Below are positions 31,250-40,203 of a stretch of DNA of 64,000 nt, one piece after another. Every line of letters begins with the position of its first letter. Position 1 is the stretch's first letter. A program made the position numbers and the translations under genes. Where the stretch lies: the NCBI RefSeq assembly GCF_018257515.1, contig NZ_JAERJR010000001.1, forward strand, positions 480,090 to 544,089, in the 5' to 3' direction. The notes beneath the pieces were generated by a model that did no database searches, was not told the origin of the DNA, and saw only the letters and a list, made by a program, of their open reading frames with translations. This stretch comes from Tatumella sp. JGM118. GTDB lineage: Bacteria > Pseudomonadota > Gammaproteobacteria > Enterobacterales > Enterobacteriaceae.

Positions 31250-32278
31250 ATGAGTAATACATTATCCGGTAAGCTGATTCTGGTGATTGATGATGAGCCT
31301 GTATTTTCGTCGCTGTTAAGTGGTATTTTGGCGAATATGGGCGCAAATATTCTGCAAGCCATCAACGGTATGACAGCACTGGAAATGCTGGATCAGCATC
31401 CGGTTGATCTGATCATCTGCGATCTTGAGATGCCGGTAATGCGCGGGGAAAAATTCGTGCAACAGCTGCGCGCGCAGGGATGTTCACTGCCCGTGATTGT
31501 TATGACAGCCAGTGAAGATGTCTCCGAAATTGCCGGCATGTTGCGCCTGGGCGTTCAGGATGTGATTCTGAAACCTCTGGATGATATTCCACGGTTACGT
31601 GAAATTCTTCTTGAGTGTCTTTATCCGTCGATGTTTGCCTCTAAAGTCAAAGAAGATGAATTATTGTTCGATGGCTGGGACAGTCTGATCCGTCATCCGG
31701 AAAAAGCAGTTCAGTTGCTCAGGCAGTTACAACCGCCTATCCGGCAAGTGCTGGCAGAGACGCGAGTCAATTATCGCCAACTGACACCGACAGAAAAACC
31801 CGGACTGGTATTTGATATCGCTGCGCTTTCTGATCATCAGCTCGGCTTCTATATACTGGATGTCACCAGAGCGGGTGATAACGGAGTGATGGCGGCATTA
31901 CTGTTGCGGGTGCTGTTTAACGAATTACTAAGAAAAAAAATAGCCGATCAGCATCAGCCATTGCCACAGATAACCACAATTCTTAACGATATTAATCAGT
32001 TACTGGAGGATGCCGGTATGCAGGGACAGTTCCCGCTACTGGTGGGTTATTACAACCGTCATCTTCATAACTTATTGCTGATCCCGGCGGGTCTGCATAG
32101 CACGCTTTCTTTTAACGGGCAGCATCAGGTTCTGGAAACAGGGATCCCTCCTGGTACGTTCCGTAAAATACATGCCAGTCAGCATAGTTTTAATCTTAAC
32201 GCCTGTGAATGTAATATCAGTGGCGCAGGCGGTAGAATTAATCTTATGCTTTCAGATAATGATGAGTGTTCCAGGTAA
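31250..32278 (+). CDS. rssB: RssB, RpoS-degradation adaptor
   Basis: RssB is an orphan response regulator that delivers the stationary-phase sigma factor RpoS to ClpXP. The receiver domain occupies residues about 1-125, with acidic residues Asp15/16, phospho-acceptor Asp58 (LIICDLEMP) and Lys107 region (VILKPLDD). The C-terminal half is a degenerate PP2C-like domain. Length (342) is slightly above the E. coli 337. It lies upstream of galU on the same strand. Confidence 0.96.
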   Translation: MSNTLSGKLILVIDDEPVFSSLLSGILANMGANILQAINGMTALEMLDQHPVDLIICDLEMPVMRGEKFVQQLRAQGCSLPVIVMTASEDVSEIAGMLRLGVQDVILKPLDDIPRLREILLECLYPSMFASKVKEDELLFDGWDSLIRHPEKAVQLLRQLQPPIRQVLAETRVNYRQLTPTEKPGLVFDIAALSDHQLGFYILDVTRAGDNGVMAALLLRVLFNELLRKKIADQHQPLPQITTILNDINQLLEDAGMQGQFPLLVGYYNRHLHNLLLIPAGLHSTLSFNGQHQVLETGIPPGTFRKIHASQHSFNLNACECNISGAGGRINLMLSDNDECSR

Positions 32279-32447
32279 TAAATATGTTGTAAGTTACTTA
32301 TGTTCGGGCGGAAATCCCCGGTTGGTATAATTCCTAATTTCAGTGGATTTTTACCAGAACGGTAAAATCGCTGCTTTAAGCTGTTATACTCCTTAACGTA
32401 TAAATTTATAGAACTATTGGGTTCAGGCCCGCGAGTGAGGTAATTTG

Positions 32448-33344
32448 ATGTCTGCTTATAAATCAAAAGTAAAAAAAGCGGTAATTCCGGTCGCCGGATT
32501 GGGAACCCGAATGCTACCGGCAACCAAAGCTATCCCGAAAGAGATGCTGCCACTGGTTGATAAACCACTCATTCAGTATGTCGTGAATGAATGTATTGCT
32601 GCCGGAATCCATGAAATCATTCTGGTCACACATTCATCGAAAAACTCGATTGAGAACCACTTTGACACCAGTTTCGAGCTGGAAGCCATGCTTGAGAAAC
32701 GTGTCAAACGTCAGCTGCTCGATGAAATTCAAAGCATCTGCCCGCCACACGTAACTATTATGCAGGTGCGTCAGGGTGTTGCTAAAGGACTGGGCCACGC
32801 AGTGATGTGTGCACACCCGCTGGTCGGCGATGAACCATTCGCGGTGATCCTGCCGGACGTCATCATTGATGAATACGAATCTAACCCGCAACAGGATAAC
32901 CTGGCAGAGATGCTGCGTCGCTTCGATGAAACCGGCAGCAGCCAGATCATGGTGGAACCGGTTGCAGATGTAACTGCCTACGGTGTGGTCGACTGCAAGG
33001 GTGCAGAACTGCAACCCGGTGACAGTGCGCCTATGGTCGGTGTGGTCGAAAAACCTAAAGCGCCAGAGGCACCGTCTAACCTGGCCGTTGTCGGGCGTTA
33101 TGTGCTGTCGGCAGATATCTGGCCTCTGCTGTCGAAAACGCCTCCGGGCGCCGGTGGTGAGATTCAGTTAACCGATTCTATCGCCATGCTGATGGATAAA
33201 GAAACCGTGGAAGCCTACCACCTGAAAGGGCGTAGCCATGATTGCGGTAACAAGCTTGGTTATATGGAAGCCTTTGTCGAATACGGTGTTCGCCATCCGG
33301 TGTTAGGTGAAGACTTTAAAGCCTGGCTGAAAAAGACCGTCTGA
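32448..33344 (+). CDS. galU: GalU, UTP-glucose-1-phosphate uridylyltransferase
   Basis: GalU makes UDP-glucose for LPS core, trehalose, periplasmic glucans and the UDP-sugars used by epimerases. The nucleotidyltransferase signature [18 protein letters not shown] lies near residues 17-34. The ATG at 32448 follows GAGG with 7-base spacing; a TTG immediately upstream is in frame. The UDP-sugar 4-epimerase next door could draw on GalU products. Confidence 0.98.
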   Translation: MSAYKSKVKKAVIPVAGLGTRMLPATKAIPKEMLPLVDKPLIQYVVNECIAAGIHEIILVTHSSKNSIENHFDTSFELEAMLEKRVKRQLLDEIQSICPPHVTIMQVRQGVAKGLGHAVMCAHPLVGDEPFAVILPDVIIDEYESNPQQDNLAEMLRRFDETGSSQIMVEPVADVTAYGVVDCKGAELQPGDSAPMVGVVEKPKAPEAPSNLAVVGRYVLSADIWPLLSKTPPGAGGEIQLTDSIAMLMDKETVEAYHLKGRSHDCGNKLGYMEAFVEYGVRHPVLGEDFKAWLKKTV

Positions 33345-33368
33345 TAAGCTTGCGCTGATACGTTTTGC

Positions 33369-33402
33369 AGGCCATACAACCATGTTGTGTGGCCTTTTTT
33401 TT
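33369..33402 (+). terminator. Intrinsic terminator of galU
   Basis: AGGCCATACAA pairs with TTGTGTGGCCT (one T-G pair) around a 5-base loop, followed by eight T residues. It separates galU from the epimerase gene. Confidence 0.9.
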
Positions 33403-33567
33403 ACCCGGAGGGCGTGAAATGTTTTTTTCACGGCAGTCCGGGGCGCGAATGAAAACAAACCGTGAACTTTCGCCACGGAAAGCTGTATCATTTGCCCGTC
33501 TGAAGAACAGGAATTAACGGTCCCCCTGAAAAGGGAGGCCTTATTAGTGGTAAGAGTTGAGGATGAT

Positions 33568-34575
33568 ATGAATTATTTGGTCACCGGTGCAGCAGGATTT
33601 ATTGGGTTTCATGTGAGTCTGAGATTACTCAAGGCCGGTTACCGGGTCGTCGGTATCGATAATCTGAACGACTATTACGATGTGCAGTTAAAAAAGGATC
33701 GGGTCCGGTTGCTGGAAGCCTATCCTGATTTCACTTTTCAGCACACCGATATCGCTGACCGTGCCGCAATGGAGCAATTATTTGACCGTTTCCGGTTTGA
33801 CCGGGTGATTCATCTGGCCGCTCAGGCCGGTGTCCGTTACTCGATAGAGAATCCCCACGCATATGTCGATGCCAATATTGTCGGACATCTGAATATTCTG
33901 GAAGGCTGTCGCCAGCAAAAAGTCGGCCATCTGCTATTCGCCAGTTCGAGTTCTGTCTACGGACTGAACCGTAAATTGCCGTTTTCCACCGGGGACAGTG
34001 TGGACCATCCGGTTTCTCTGTATGCCGCGACTAAAAAATCGAATGAGCTGATGAGTCATAGTTACGCGCATCTGTATCAGTTGCCGGTCAGCGGGTTGCG
34101 CTTTTTCACGGTTTATGGTCCCTGGGGCCGCCCTGATATGGCATTATTTAAGTTTACCCGCGCGATGCTGGCCGGTGAGGCGATTGACGTTTATAACTAC
34201 GGTAAGATGCAGCGTGATTTCACCTATATCGATGATATAGTGGAAGCTATTTTCCGCTTACAGGATAAAGTGCCGGCGCCGAAGAGCGACTGGAACGTTG
34301 AGTCCGGGTCTGCGGCGATGAGTTCAGCCCCGTACCGTATTTATAATATCGGTAACAGTCAACCGGTGCCGCTGATGGATTATATTTCCGCACTCGAGCA
34401 GGCGCTGGGAATGACCGCCAGAAAAAATATGCTGCCATTACAACCCGGGGATGTATTGGATACCAGTGCCGATACCCGGGAACTCTATGATCTGATCAAT
34501 TTTACCCCGGAAACCCCGGTCATCACCGGCGTAAAGAAATTTGTCGACTGGTACAGAGACTATTATAAGGTATAA
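33568..34575 (+). CDS. NAD-dependent UDP-sugar 4-epimerase (UDP-GlcA/GalA type)
   Basis: This is a short-chain dehydrogenase/epimerase with GAAGFIG at residues 7-13, the catalytic Tyr152-x3-Lys156 in SLYAATKKSNE and a serine-rich SSSSVYG block near 127. The pattern GVRYSIENPHAYVDANIVGHL and GPWGRPDMAL is typical of CapI/Uge-type UDP-glucuronate 4-epimerases, which make UDP-galacturonate for LPS core or capsule. Other UDP-hexose epimerases are possible. The ATG at 33568 follows TTGAGGA and gives 335 residues. In E. coli galU and hns are adjacent, so this gene is an extra insert. Confidence 0.85.
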   Translation: MNYLVTGAAGFIGFHVSLRLLKAGYRVVGIDNLNDYYDVQLKKDRVRLLEAYPDFTFQHTDIADRAAMEQLFDRFRFDRVIHLAAQAGVRYSIENPHAYVDANIVGHLNILEGCRQQKVGHLLFASSSSVYGLNRKLPFSTGDSVDHPVSLYAATKKSNELMSHSYAHLYQLPVSGLRFFTVYGPWGRPDMALFKFTRAMLAGEAIDVYNYGKMQRDFTYIDDIVEAIFRLQDKVPAPKSDWNVESGSAAMSSAPYRIYNIGNSQPVPLMDYISALEQALGMTARKNMLPLQPGDVLDTSADTRELYDLINFTPETPVITGVKKFVDWYRDYYKV

Positions 34576-34600
34576 AAAAAGGGAGGATATTTATCCTCCC
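34574..34600 (-). terminator. hns terminator (stem also faces the epimerase)
   Basis: GGGAGGAT and ATCCTCCC form the stem. On the minus strand seven U residues follow (A run 34574-34580), as needed for hns. The same stem lies at the stop of the convergent epimerase gene. Confidence 0.8.
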
Positions 34601-34654
34601 GTTAACAGGGTTATTACCGTTCAGGAAATAACCCTGATGAAACATGGCTCAGAC

Positions 34655-35059
34655 TCAGAGTGCAAAATCTTCCAGTGTTTTTCCGGCTTCCATCGCTTTT
34701 CTGATCACGGCAGGTGTGCGTCCCTGACCGGTCCAGGTACGGACTTCACCTTTCTCATCGGTGTACTGGTATCTGGCAGGGCGCGCGGCACGACGGGTCC
34801 TGGTAGCAGGTTTGGCTTCTGCCACAGATTGCAGCAATTCACTCGGATCAATCCCGTCAGCGATTAACATTTCACGGTATTGTTCCAGCTTACGAATTTT
34901 CTCGGCATTGTGAGCGACAGCATGTGATTCTTCTTCACGGCGTTCGTTGACAATAACTTCAAATTTTTCCAGCATATCTTCCAGCGTTTCGATGCTGTAT
35001 TCTCTGGCTTGCGCACGCAGTGTACGAATATTATTCAACGATTTAATGGCATCGCTCAT
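34655..35059 (-). CDS. hns: H-NS, nucleoid-associated silencer
   Basis: H-NS binds and bridges AT-rich DNA and silences acquired genes. The N-terminal coiled-coil oligomerisation domain covers residues about 1-80. The linker is basic ([11 protein letters not shown]), and the DNA-binding hook TWTGQGRTP is intact near residue 110. Length is 134, close to E. coli (137). Order galU-(epimerase)-hns-tdk-adhE follows E. coli apart from the inserted epimerase. Confidence 0.98.
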   Translation of the reverse strand: MSDAIKSLNNIRTLRAQAREYSIETLEDMLEKFEVIVNERREEESHAVAHNAEKIRKLEQYREMLIADGIDPSELLQSVAEAKPATRTRRAARPARYQYTDEKGEVRTWTGQGRTPAVIRKAMEAGKTLEDFAL

Positions 35060-35325
35060 TGTCCGGATCTCACAATTTAATTGGTTATTATGCGTAAGGA
35101 TATAATCATAGTCTGCGGTAAAATTTACTGCAACTGAATACTATGCCGGCGTTTATAAATAAAGCGTAAAGACGTTTTACCGAAGGGGAGGACGGATGGG
35201 TCATTTATCCTCAGGCAGGTAATGTAAACCTGTCTTTTAATTACCGGTAAATGCATCATCACATTTTCAGTTGACGATTATGTTAATATAACCGCTATTA
35301 TTCCTTCCTGATCGGGATCTTTCTG

Positions 35326-35946
35326 ATGGCACAGCTTTACTTCTATTATTCAGCAATGAACGCCGGAAAATCGACATCGTTGCTGCAATCCTCTTATAAC
35401 TATCATGAACGGGGAATGAAGACGGTTATTTATACCGCAGAAATCGATAACCGGTTTGGTCACGGCAAAGTCAGTTCACGGATCGGGCTGTCGGCAGAGG
35501 CGCTGTTATACCGTCCGGGGACAGATATTGCGGAGCAGGTCGCAGAAATACATGAGCGCGATAAAATCCACTGTGTGCTGGTGGATGAAAGCCAGTTTCT
35601 GACCCGGGATCAGGTCAGGCAGCTCACCATTGTCACGGATTCGCTGGATATTCCTGTGCTGTGCTACGGGTTACGTACCGATTTTCGCGGAGAACTGTTC
35701 GAAGGCAGTCAGTACCTGCTGGCCTGGGCAGACAAACTGGTCGAGCTGAAGACCATTTGTCACTGCGGCCGAAAGGCGAGCATGGTACTTCGCCTCGACA
35801 GCCAGGGGAAGCCGTTTAAAGAAGGGGAGCAGGTGGTTATTGGCGGGAATGAACGGTATATCTCGGTCTGCCGTAAACATTACTGGCAGGCGATTGATGA
35901 GAACAGCACGGATGCGATTTATGGTAACGGGCAACCCCCGGTATAA
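35326..35946 (+). CDS. tdk: Tdk, thymidine kinase
   Basis: This type II thymidine kinase phosphorylates thymidine in the salvage pathway. The P-loop [16 protein letters not shown] is near residues 10-25, DESQF near 88 provides the Walker B motif, and zinc-binding cysteines occur in CHCG near 147 and VCRKH near 185. Length is 206 (E. coli 205). It diverges from hns. Confidence 0.97.
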   Translation: MAQLYFYYSAMNAGKSTSLLQSSYNYHERGMKTVIYTAEIDNRFGHGKVSSRIGLSAEALLYRPGTDIAEQVAEIHERDKIHCVLVDESQFLTRDQVRQLTIVTDSLDIPVLCYGLRTDFRGELFEGSQYLLAWADKLVELKTICHCGRKASMVLRLDSQGKPFKEGEQVVIGGNERYISVCRKHYWQAIDENSTDAIYGNGQPPV

Positions 35947-35966
35947 CGACTTTCCCGGTACTGTGC

Positions 35967-35992
35967 CAGGCTGCCGGTTTACCGGCAGCCTG
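35967..35992. terminator. Bidirectional stem-loop tdk/adhE
   Basis: CAGGCTGCCGGT and its complement form a 12-bp perfect stem around two T residues, between the convergent stops of tdk and adhE. Confidence 0.75.
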
Positions 35993-36001
35993 TGAGCAGG
36001 G

Positions 36002-38680
36002 TTATTTCACTTTTTTACGGCTTTTAGCGGTGACCGGCTTCTCTTCGTTTTTTTGGTCATGATTGTCGGGGACTTCGCTGAATTCACGTCCGTAATAGCT
36101 ATCCAGCATTAACTGCCTCAGTTCACTGATTAACGGATAACGCGGGTTAGCCCCGGTACACTGATCATCGAAGGCATCTTCGGCCAGCTTATCCACACGG
36201 GCAAGGAAGTCAGCTTCCTGAACACCGGCATCGCGGATAGATTTCGGAATACCCAGGTCCGCTTTAATCTCTTCCAGCCAGTGCAGTAATGCCGTGATCT
36301 TGCCGGCAGTGCGATCACCGGGCTGACCTAAGCCCAGATGGTCGGCAATTTCGGCATAGCGGCGGCGGGCCTGCGGACGATCGTACTGGCTGAAGGCGGT
36401 CTGCTTGGTCGGGTTATCATTGGCGTTATAGCGGATGACGTTCGTGATCAGCAGAGCATTGGCGAGGCCGTGTGGAATATGGAATTCTGATCCCAGTTTA
36501 TGCGCCATGGAGTGACATACGCCTAAGAAGGCATTCGCAAAGGCAATACCCGCAATGGTGGCGGCATTGTGCACGCGTTCACGGGCAATAGGATTTTTTG
36601 CTCCTTCATGATAACTGGCCGGCAGATTCTCTTTCAGCAGTTTCAGTGCCTGTAATGCCTGTCCGTCAGAATACTCGTTCGCCAGCACAGACACATACGC
36701 TTCGAGCGCATGTGTGACCGCATCCAGCCCGCCGAAGGCACACAGTGACTTCGGCATATCCATCACCAGATTCGCATCCACAATCGCCATATCCGGGGTC
36801 AGCGCATAATCAGCCAGCGGATATTTTAATCCGGTCGCATCATCGGTCACCACCGCAAATGGCGTCACTTCTGAACCGGTACCGGAAGTAGTGGTAATCG
36901 CCACCAGGCTGGCTTTTACTCCCATTTTCGGGAACTTATAGATACGTTTACGGATATCCATAAAGCGTAACGCCAGCTCTTCGAAATGCGTTTCCGGATG
37001 TTCATACATCACCCACATGATCTTGGCGGCATCCATCGGGGAGCCTCCGCCCAGCGCGATTATGACATCGGGTTTGAAACTATGCATCTGTGCAGCGCCC
37101 TGGCGCACAATACTGAGCGTCGGGTCCGCCTCCACTTCAAAGAATACCTCAGTTTCCACGCCGTGCGCTTTTAAAACCCGGGTCACCTGATCGGCATAAC
37201 CATGATTAAACAGGTAGCGATCCGTCACGATAAAAGCACGCCTGGCCCCGTCACTGGCGATCTCTTCAAGAGCAACCGGCAATGAGCCGCGACGGAAATA
37301 AATGGATTTAGGAAGTTTGTGCCATAGCATATTTTCAGCCCGTTTAGCGACGGTTTTTTTATTGATCAGGTGTTTCGGCCCGACGTTTTCAGAAATGGAG
37401 TTGCCCCCCCAGGATCCACAGCCCAAAGTCAGGGAAGGCGCCAGTTTGAAGTTATAAAGGTCACCGATCCCGCCCTGTGACGCCGGGGTATTGATAAGAA
37501 TGCGCGCCGTCTTCATCTTTTCGCCAAACAGTTTCACTCTTTCTGTCTGGTTATCCTGGTCCGTATACAGGCAGGAGGTATGGCCAATACCGCCCATCTC
37601 TACCAGTTTTTCTGCTTTGGTCAGGGCATCTTCAAAACCGGTCGCCCGATACATGGCGAGGGTGGGAGACAGTTTTTCATGTGCAAAAGGTTCGCTTTCA
37701 TCGATATCCGTCACTTCGCCGATCAGGATCTTGGTATCGGCAGGCACGATAATACCCGCCATTTCGGCGATTTTCGGTGCTGGCTGGCCCACGATGGCGG
37801 CATTCAGCGCGCCGTTCTTCAGAATCACTCCACGGACGGCCTGCAGTTCCTCGCCCTGCAGCAGGTAACCGCCATGCGAGGCAAAGCGCTGGCGAACCGC
37901 GTCATAAATCTGCGTATCGACAATTACGGACTGCTCAGAGGCGCAGATAACGCCATTATCAAAGGTTTTTGACATCAGAATAGAAGCGACGGCACGTTTT
38001 ATATCCGCAGTTTCATCGATGACCACAGGCGTATTCCCCGCCCCGACGCCAATGGCAGGCTTACCTGAACTGTACGCGGCTTTCACCATACCCGGCCCGC
38101 CGGTCGCCAGGATAAGGTTAATATCAGGGTGATGCATCAACTGGTTCGACAGTTCGACAGAGGGCTCATCGATCCAGCCAATAATGTCCGGAGGAGCACC
38201 CGCGGCAATGGCCGCCTGTAAGACAATCTCTGCGGCTTTATTGGTCGCGTTTCTGGCTCGCGGGTGGGGGGAGAAAATGATACCATTCCGGGTCTTCAGA
38301 CTGATCAGTGCTTTGAAGATAGCCGTTGAGGTAGGATTGGTGGTCGGGACGATACCGCAAATAATGCCGATAGGTTCAGCGATGGTGATGGTTCCAAACG
38401 TATCATCGGTCTCGAGGATACCGCAGGTTTTTTCGTCTTTATACGCGTTATAAATATATTCGGAAGCAAAGTGATTTTTGATCACTTTGTCTTCAATGAT
38501 CCCCATCCCTGATTCAGCAACGGCCATCTTTGCTAAGGGGATTCTGGCATCGGCGGCGGCGAGTGCCGCGGCACGGAAGATCTTGTCAACCTGTTCCTGA
38601 CTGAATCCGGCAAAGATCCGTTGGGCATTTTTAACCCGCCCGACCAGTGCATTTAACCCGGCAACGTTTGTGACAGTCAT
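36002..38680 (-). CDS. adhE: AdhE, bifunctional acetaldehyde-CoA/alcohol dehydrogenase
   Basis: AdhE reduces acetyl-CoA to ethanol in fermentation and forms spirosomes. The N-terminal ALDH domain (about 1-440) has the catalytic cysteine in GVICASEQ near residue 246. The C-terminal iron-dependent ADH domain (about 450-870) has GGGSPMDAAK and the Fe-ligand histidines in GVCHSMAHKLG and HGLANA. Length is 892 (E. coli 891). The Lys-rich tail is similar. Upstream lie an inverted repeat and an FNR-like site, consistent with anaerobic control. Confidence 0.98.
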   Translation of the reverse strand: MTVTNVAGLNALVGRVKNAQRIFAGFSQEQVDKIFRAAALAAADARIPLAKMAVAESGMGIIEDKVIKNHFASEYIYNAYKDEKTCGILETDDTFGTITIAEPIGIICGIVPTTNPTSTAIFKALISLKTRNGIIFSPHPRARNATNKAAEIVLQAAIAAGAPPDIIGWIDEPSVELSNQLMHHPDINLILATGGPGMVKAAYSSGKPAIGVGAGNTPVVIDETADIKRAVASILMSKTFDNGVICASEQSVIVDTQIYDAVRQRFASHGGYLLQGEELQAVRGVILKNGALNAAIVGQPAPKIAEMAGIIVPADTKILIGEVTDIDESEPFAHEKLSPTLAMYRATGFEDALTKAEKLVEMGGIGHTSCLYTDQDNQTERVKLFGEKMKTARILINTPASQGGIGDLYNFKLAPSLTLGCGSWGGNSISENVGPKHLINKKTVAKRAENMLWHKLPKSIYFRRGSLPVALEEIASDGARRAFIVTDRYLFNHGYADQVTRVLKAHGVETEVFFEVEADPTLSIVRQGAAQMHSFKPDVIIALGGGSPMDAAKIMWVMYEHPETHFEELALRFMDIRKRIYKFPKMGVKASLVAITTTSGTGSEVTPFAVVTDDATGLKYPLADYALTPDMAIVDANLVMDMPKSLCAFGGLDAVTHALEAYVSVLANEYSDGQALQALKLLKENLPASYHEGAKNPIARERVHNAATIAGIAFANAFLGVCHSMAHKLGSEFHIPHGLANALLITNVIRYNANDNPTKQTAFSQYDRPQARRRYAEIADHLGLGQPGDRTAGKITALLHWLEEIKADLGIPKSIRDAGVQEADFLARVDKLAEDAFDDQCTGANPRYPLISELRQLMLDSYYGREFSEVPDNHDQKNEEKPVTAKSRKKVK

Positions 38681-38705
38681 GATTATCTCCTGAAGGAAAA
38701 TTAAA

Positions 38706-38770
38706 CTTTTTAGTAAACAAACGCGAGGGCTATGGGTGCTTCAGGGGTAATACGAATGTTTACTAAAAAG
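38706..38770. repeat. 13-bp inverted repeat upstream of adhE
   Basis: CTTTTTAGTAAAC (38706-38718) and GTTTACTAAAAAG (38758-38770) are perfect complements separated by 39 bases, 26 bases before the adhE start. It may be a paired operator or a leader hairpin in adhE mRNA. Confidence 0.75.
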
Positions 38771-38828
38771 GTTTCACTTCAGCACTGTCGGGTCAGGGAT
38801 AGAGTATCGGCATCTGCAGGGAGGCATA

Positions 38829-38842
38829 CTGATACAGATCAA
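38829..38842. promoter_or_regulatory. FNR-like box between adhE and ychE
   Basis: Read on the minus strand, TTGATCTGTATCAG matches the FNR consensus TTGATnnnnATCAA at 9 of 10 fixed positions. It lies about 150 bases upstream of adhE. Binding is inferred only. Confidence 0.45.
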
Positions 38843-39066
38843 GTCAGTGCCAGGCTGATACCATTCAGCGTGAACATTCGCGATGGCCGGGAAGAGGGCG
38901 GTTCAGGGGGATAAAATCACGGAGGGCAGAGCAGGCGTAACTCCGGTTTGAGGTCACAGAAAAAATAACAGAAGGGGTTGCCTGGCGCCTGTAATAGTGC
39001 TTTTCCTGCAGTGTCGACCTGTCTATACTTACGCATCGATCTTCGCCCCCCAGCCTGAGGTACACT
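38843..39066. other. Remainder of the adhE/ychE divergent region
   Basis: With the preceding sites this makes a 386-base region between divergent genes. No gene was seen. GAGG 8 bases before the ychE TTG is the only other defined element. Confidence 0.4.
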
Positions 39067-39723
39067 TTGTCTTCTTTTCTTTCCGATCTGCCGACTTATA
39101 TCAAATTCTACATCGGGTTATTTGCGTTGGTGAATCCGGTCGGCATCATTCCTGTGTTTATCACCCTGACCAGTACACAGGGAACCGTCGAGCGCCATAA
39201 AACCAACATGACGGCCAACTTATCGGTTGCCATCATCCTGTGGATTTCATTGTTACTGGGCAACAGTATTCTGGCCCTGTTCGGCATTTCGATCGACTCG
39301 TTCCGTATCGCCGGCGGTATTCTGGTGGTGACCATTGCGATGTCAATGATCAGCGGAAAAATCGGTGAGGATAAGCAAAATAAACAAGAGAAAGCACAAA
39401 CCTCTGAACCGCATGAGAATCTGGGGGTCGTTCCGTTAGCCCTGCCTCTGATGGCCGGGCCCGGAGCCATCAGCTCGACCATTGTCTGGGGAACGCGCTA
39501 TGACTCCTGGGTCAATATTCTCTGCTTCTCGGTGATGATTGCACTTTTTGCCGCCAGCTGCTGGTTACTGTTCCGTGCAGCGCCGATGATGGCTCGTGTT
39601 CTGGGTCAGACAGGCATCAACGTGATCACACGAATTATGGGGCTGTTACTGATGGCATTGGGTATCGAATTTATAGTGACCGGTATTCGTGCGTTGTTCC
39701 CCGGCTTATCTGTCCTGCATTAA
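39067..39723 (+). CDS. ychE: YchE, MarC-family membrane protein
   Basis: The 218-residue integral membrane protein has six hydrophobic segments. Family blocks are FALVNPVGIIPVF near residue 20 and LALPLMAGPGAISSTI near 130. The transport function of MarC proteins is unproven. A hydrophilic loop with KIGEDKQNKQEK lies near 100. The start is TTG with GAGG upstream. The order adhE-ychE-oppA matches E. coli. Confidence 0.93.
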   Translation: MSSFLSDLPTYIKFYIGLFALVNPVGIIPVFITLTSTQGTVERHKTNMTANLSVAIILWISLLLGNSILALFGISIDSFRIAGGILVVTIAMSMISGKIGEDKQNKQEKAQTSEPHENLGVVPLALPLMAGPGAISSTIVWGTRYDSWVNILCFSVMIALFAASCWLLFRAAPMMARVLGQTGINVITRIMGLLLMALGIEFIVTGIRALFPGLSVLH

Positions 39724-39745
39724 CTTAATTCGCGCCAATTTCACA

Positions 39746-39777
39746 CCTCACCAAAATGGGGCACCCTTTTGGTGAGG
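39746..39777 (+). terminator. Stem-loop after ychE
   Basis: CCTCACCAAAA and TTTTGGTGAGG form an 11-bp perfect stem with a 10-base loop, 22 bases after the ychE stop. Confidence 0.65.
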
Positions 39778-40203
39778 TTGCACCATGACGCATCCTCGCC
39801 ATTCCTGCCGGTAATAATTCTCCTGCTGTTATTAGCAGCGTTTCTGATTAAAGATTGTTCGCCTGGTTTTTTACACAAGTCAGAATGTCGGTCAGTTTCC
39901 TGACAGATTAGAAATTTTCATTACGGATAACATTTATTGGCATACTTCATGCATTAAATAGTTTTTTATTGTGAACTTTATCGCTTTGTAGTGATTATGT
40001 TTCATAATGTTGATTATGTTTCATTGTGTGAAGGTGAATCATTTCTCTGTGAAATTATCCTGCTATCAATACATCAGATTTATTCACGAGTAAAAAAAAG
40101 ACAGACACAGTAACGACGGTAAGGAAATAATCAGTAAAACACTCCCTGTGTAAGGGGGGCCTGGCCGTCAGACAATAACAAATGCAAACAACGGAGCCGG
40201 AAA
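39778..40203. other. oppA promoter and leader region
   Basis: These 426 bases precede oppA and are very AT-rich from 39930 to 40110. E. coli oppA has a regulated leader bound by the sRNA GcvB; a comparable CA-rich target was not clear here. No gene was seen. GGAG lies just before the oppA ATG. Confidence 0.45.
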
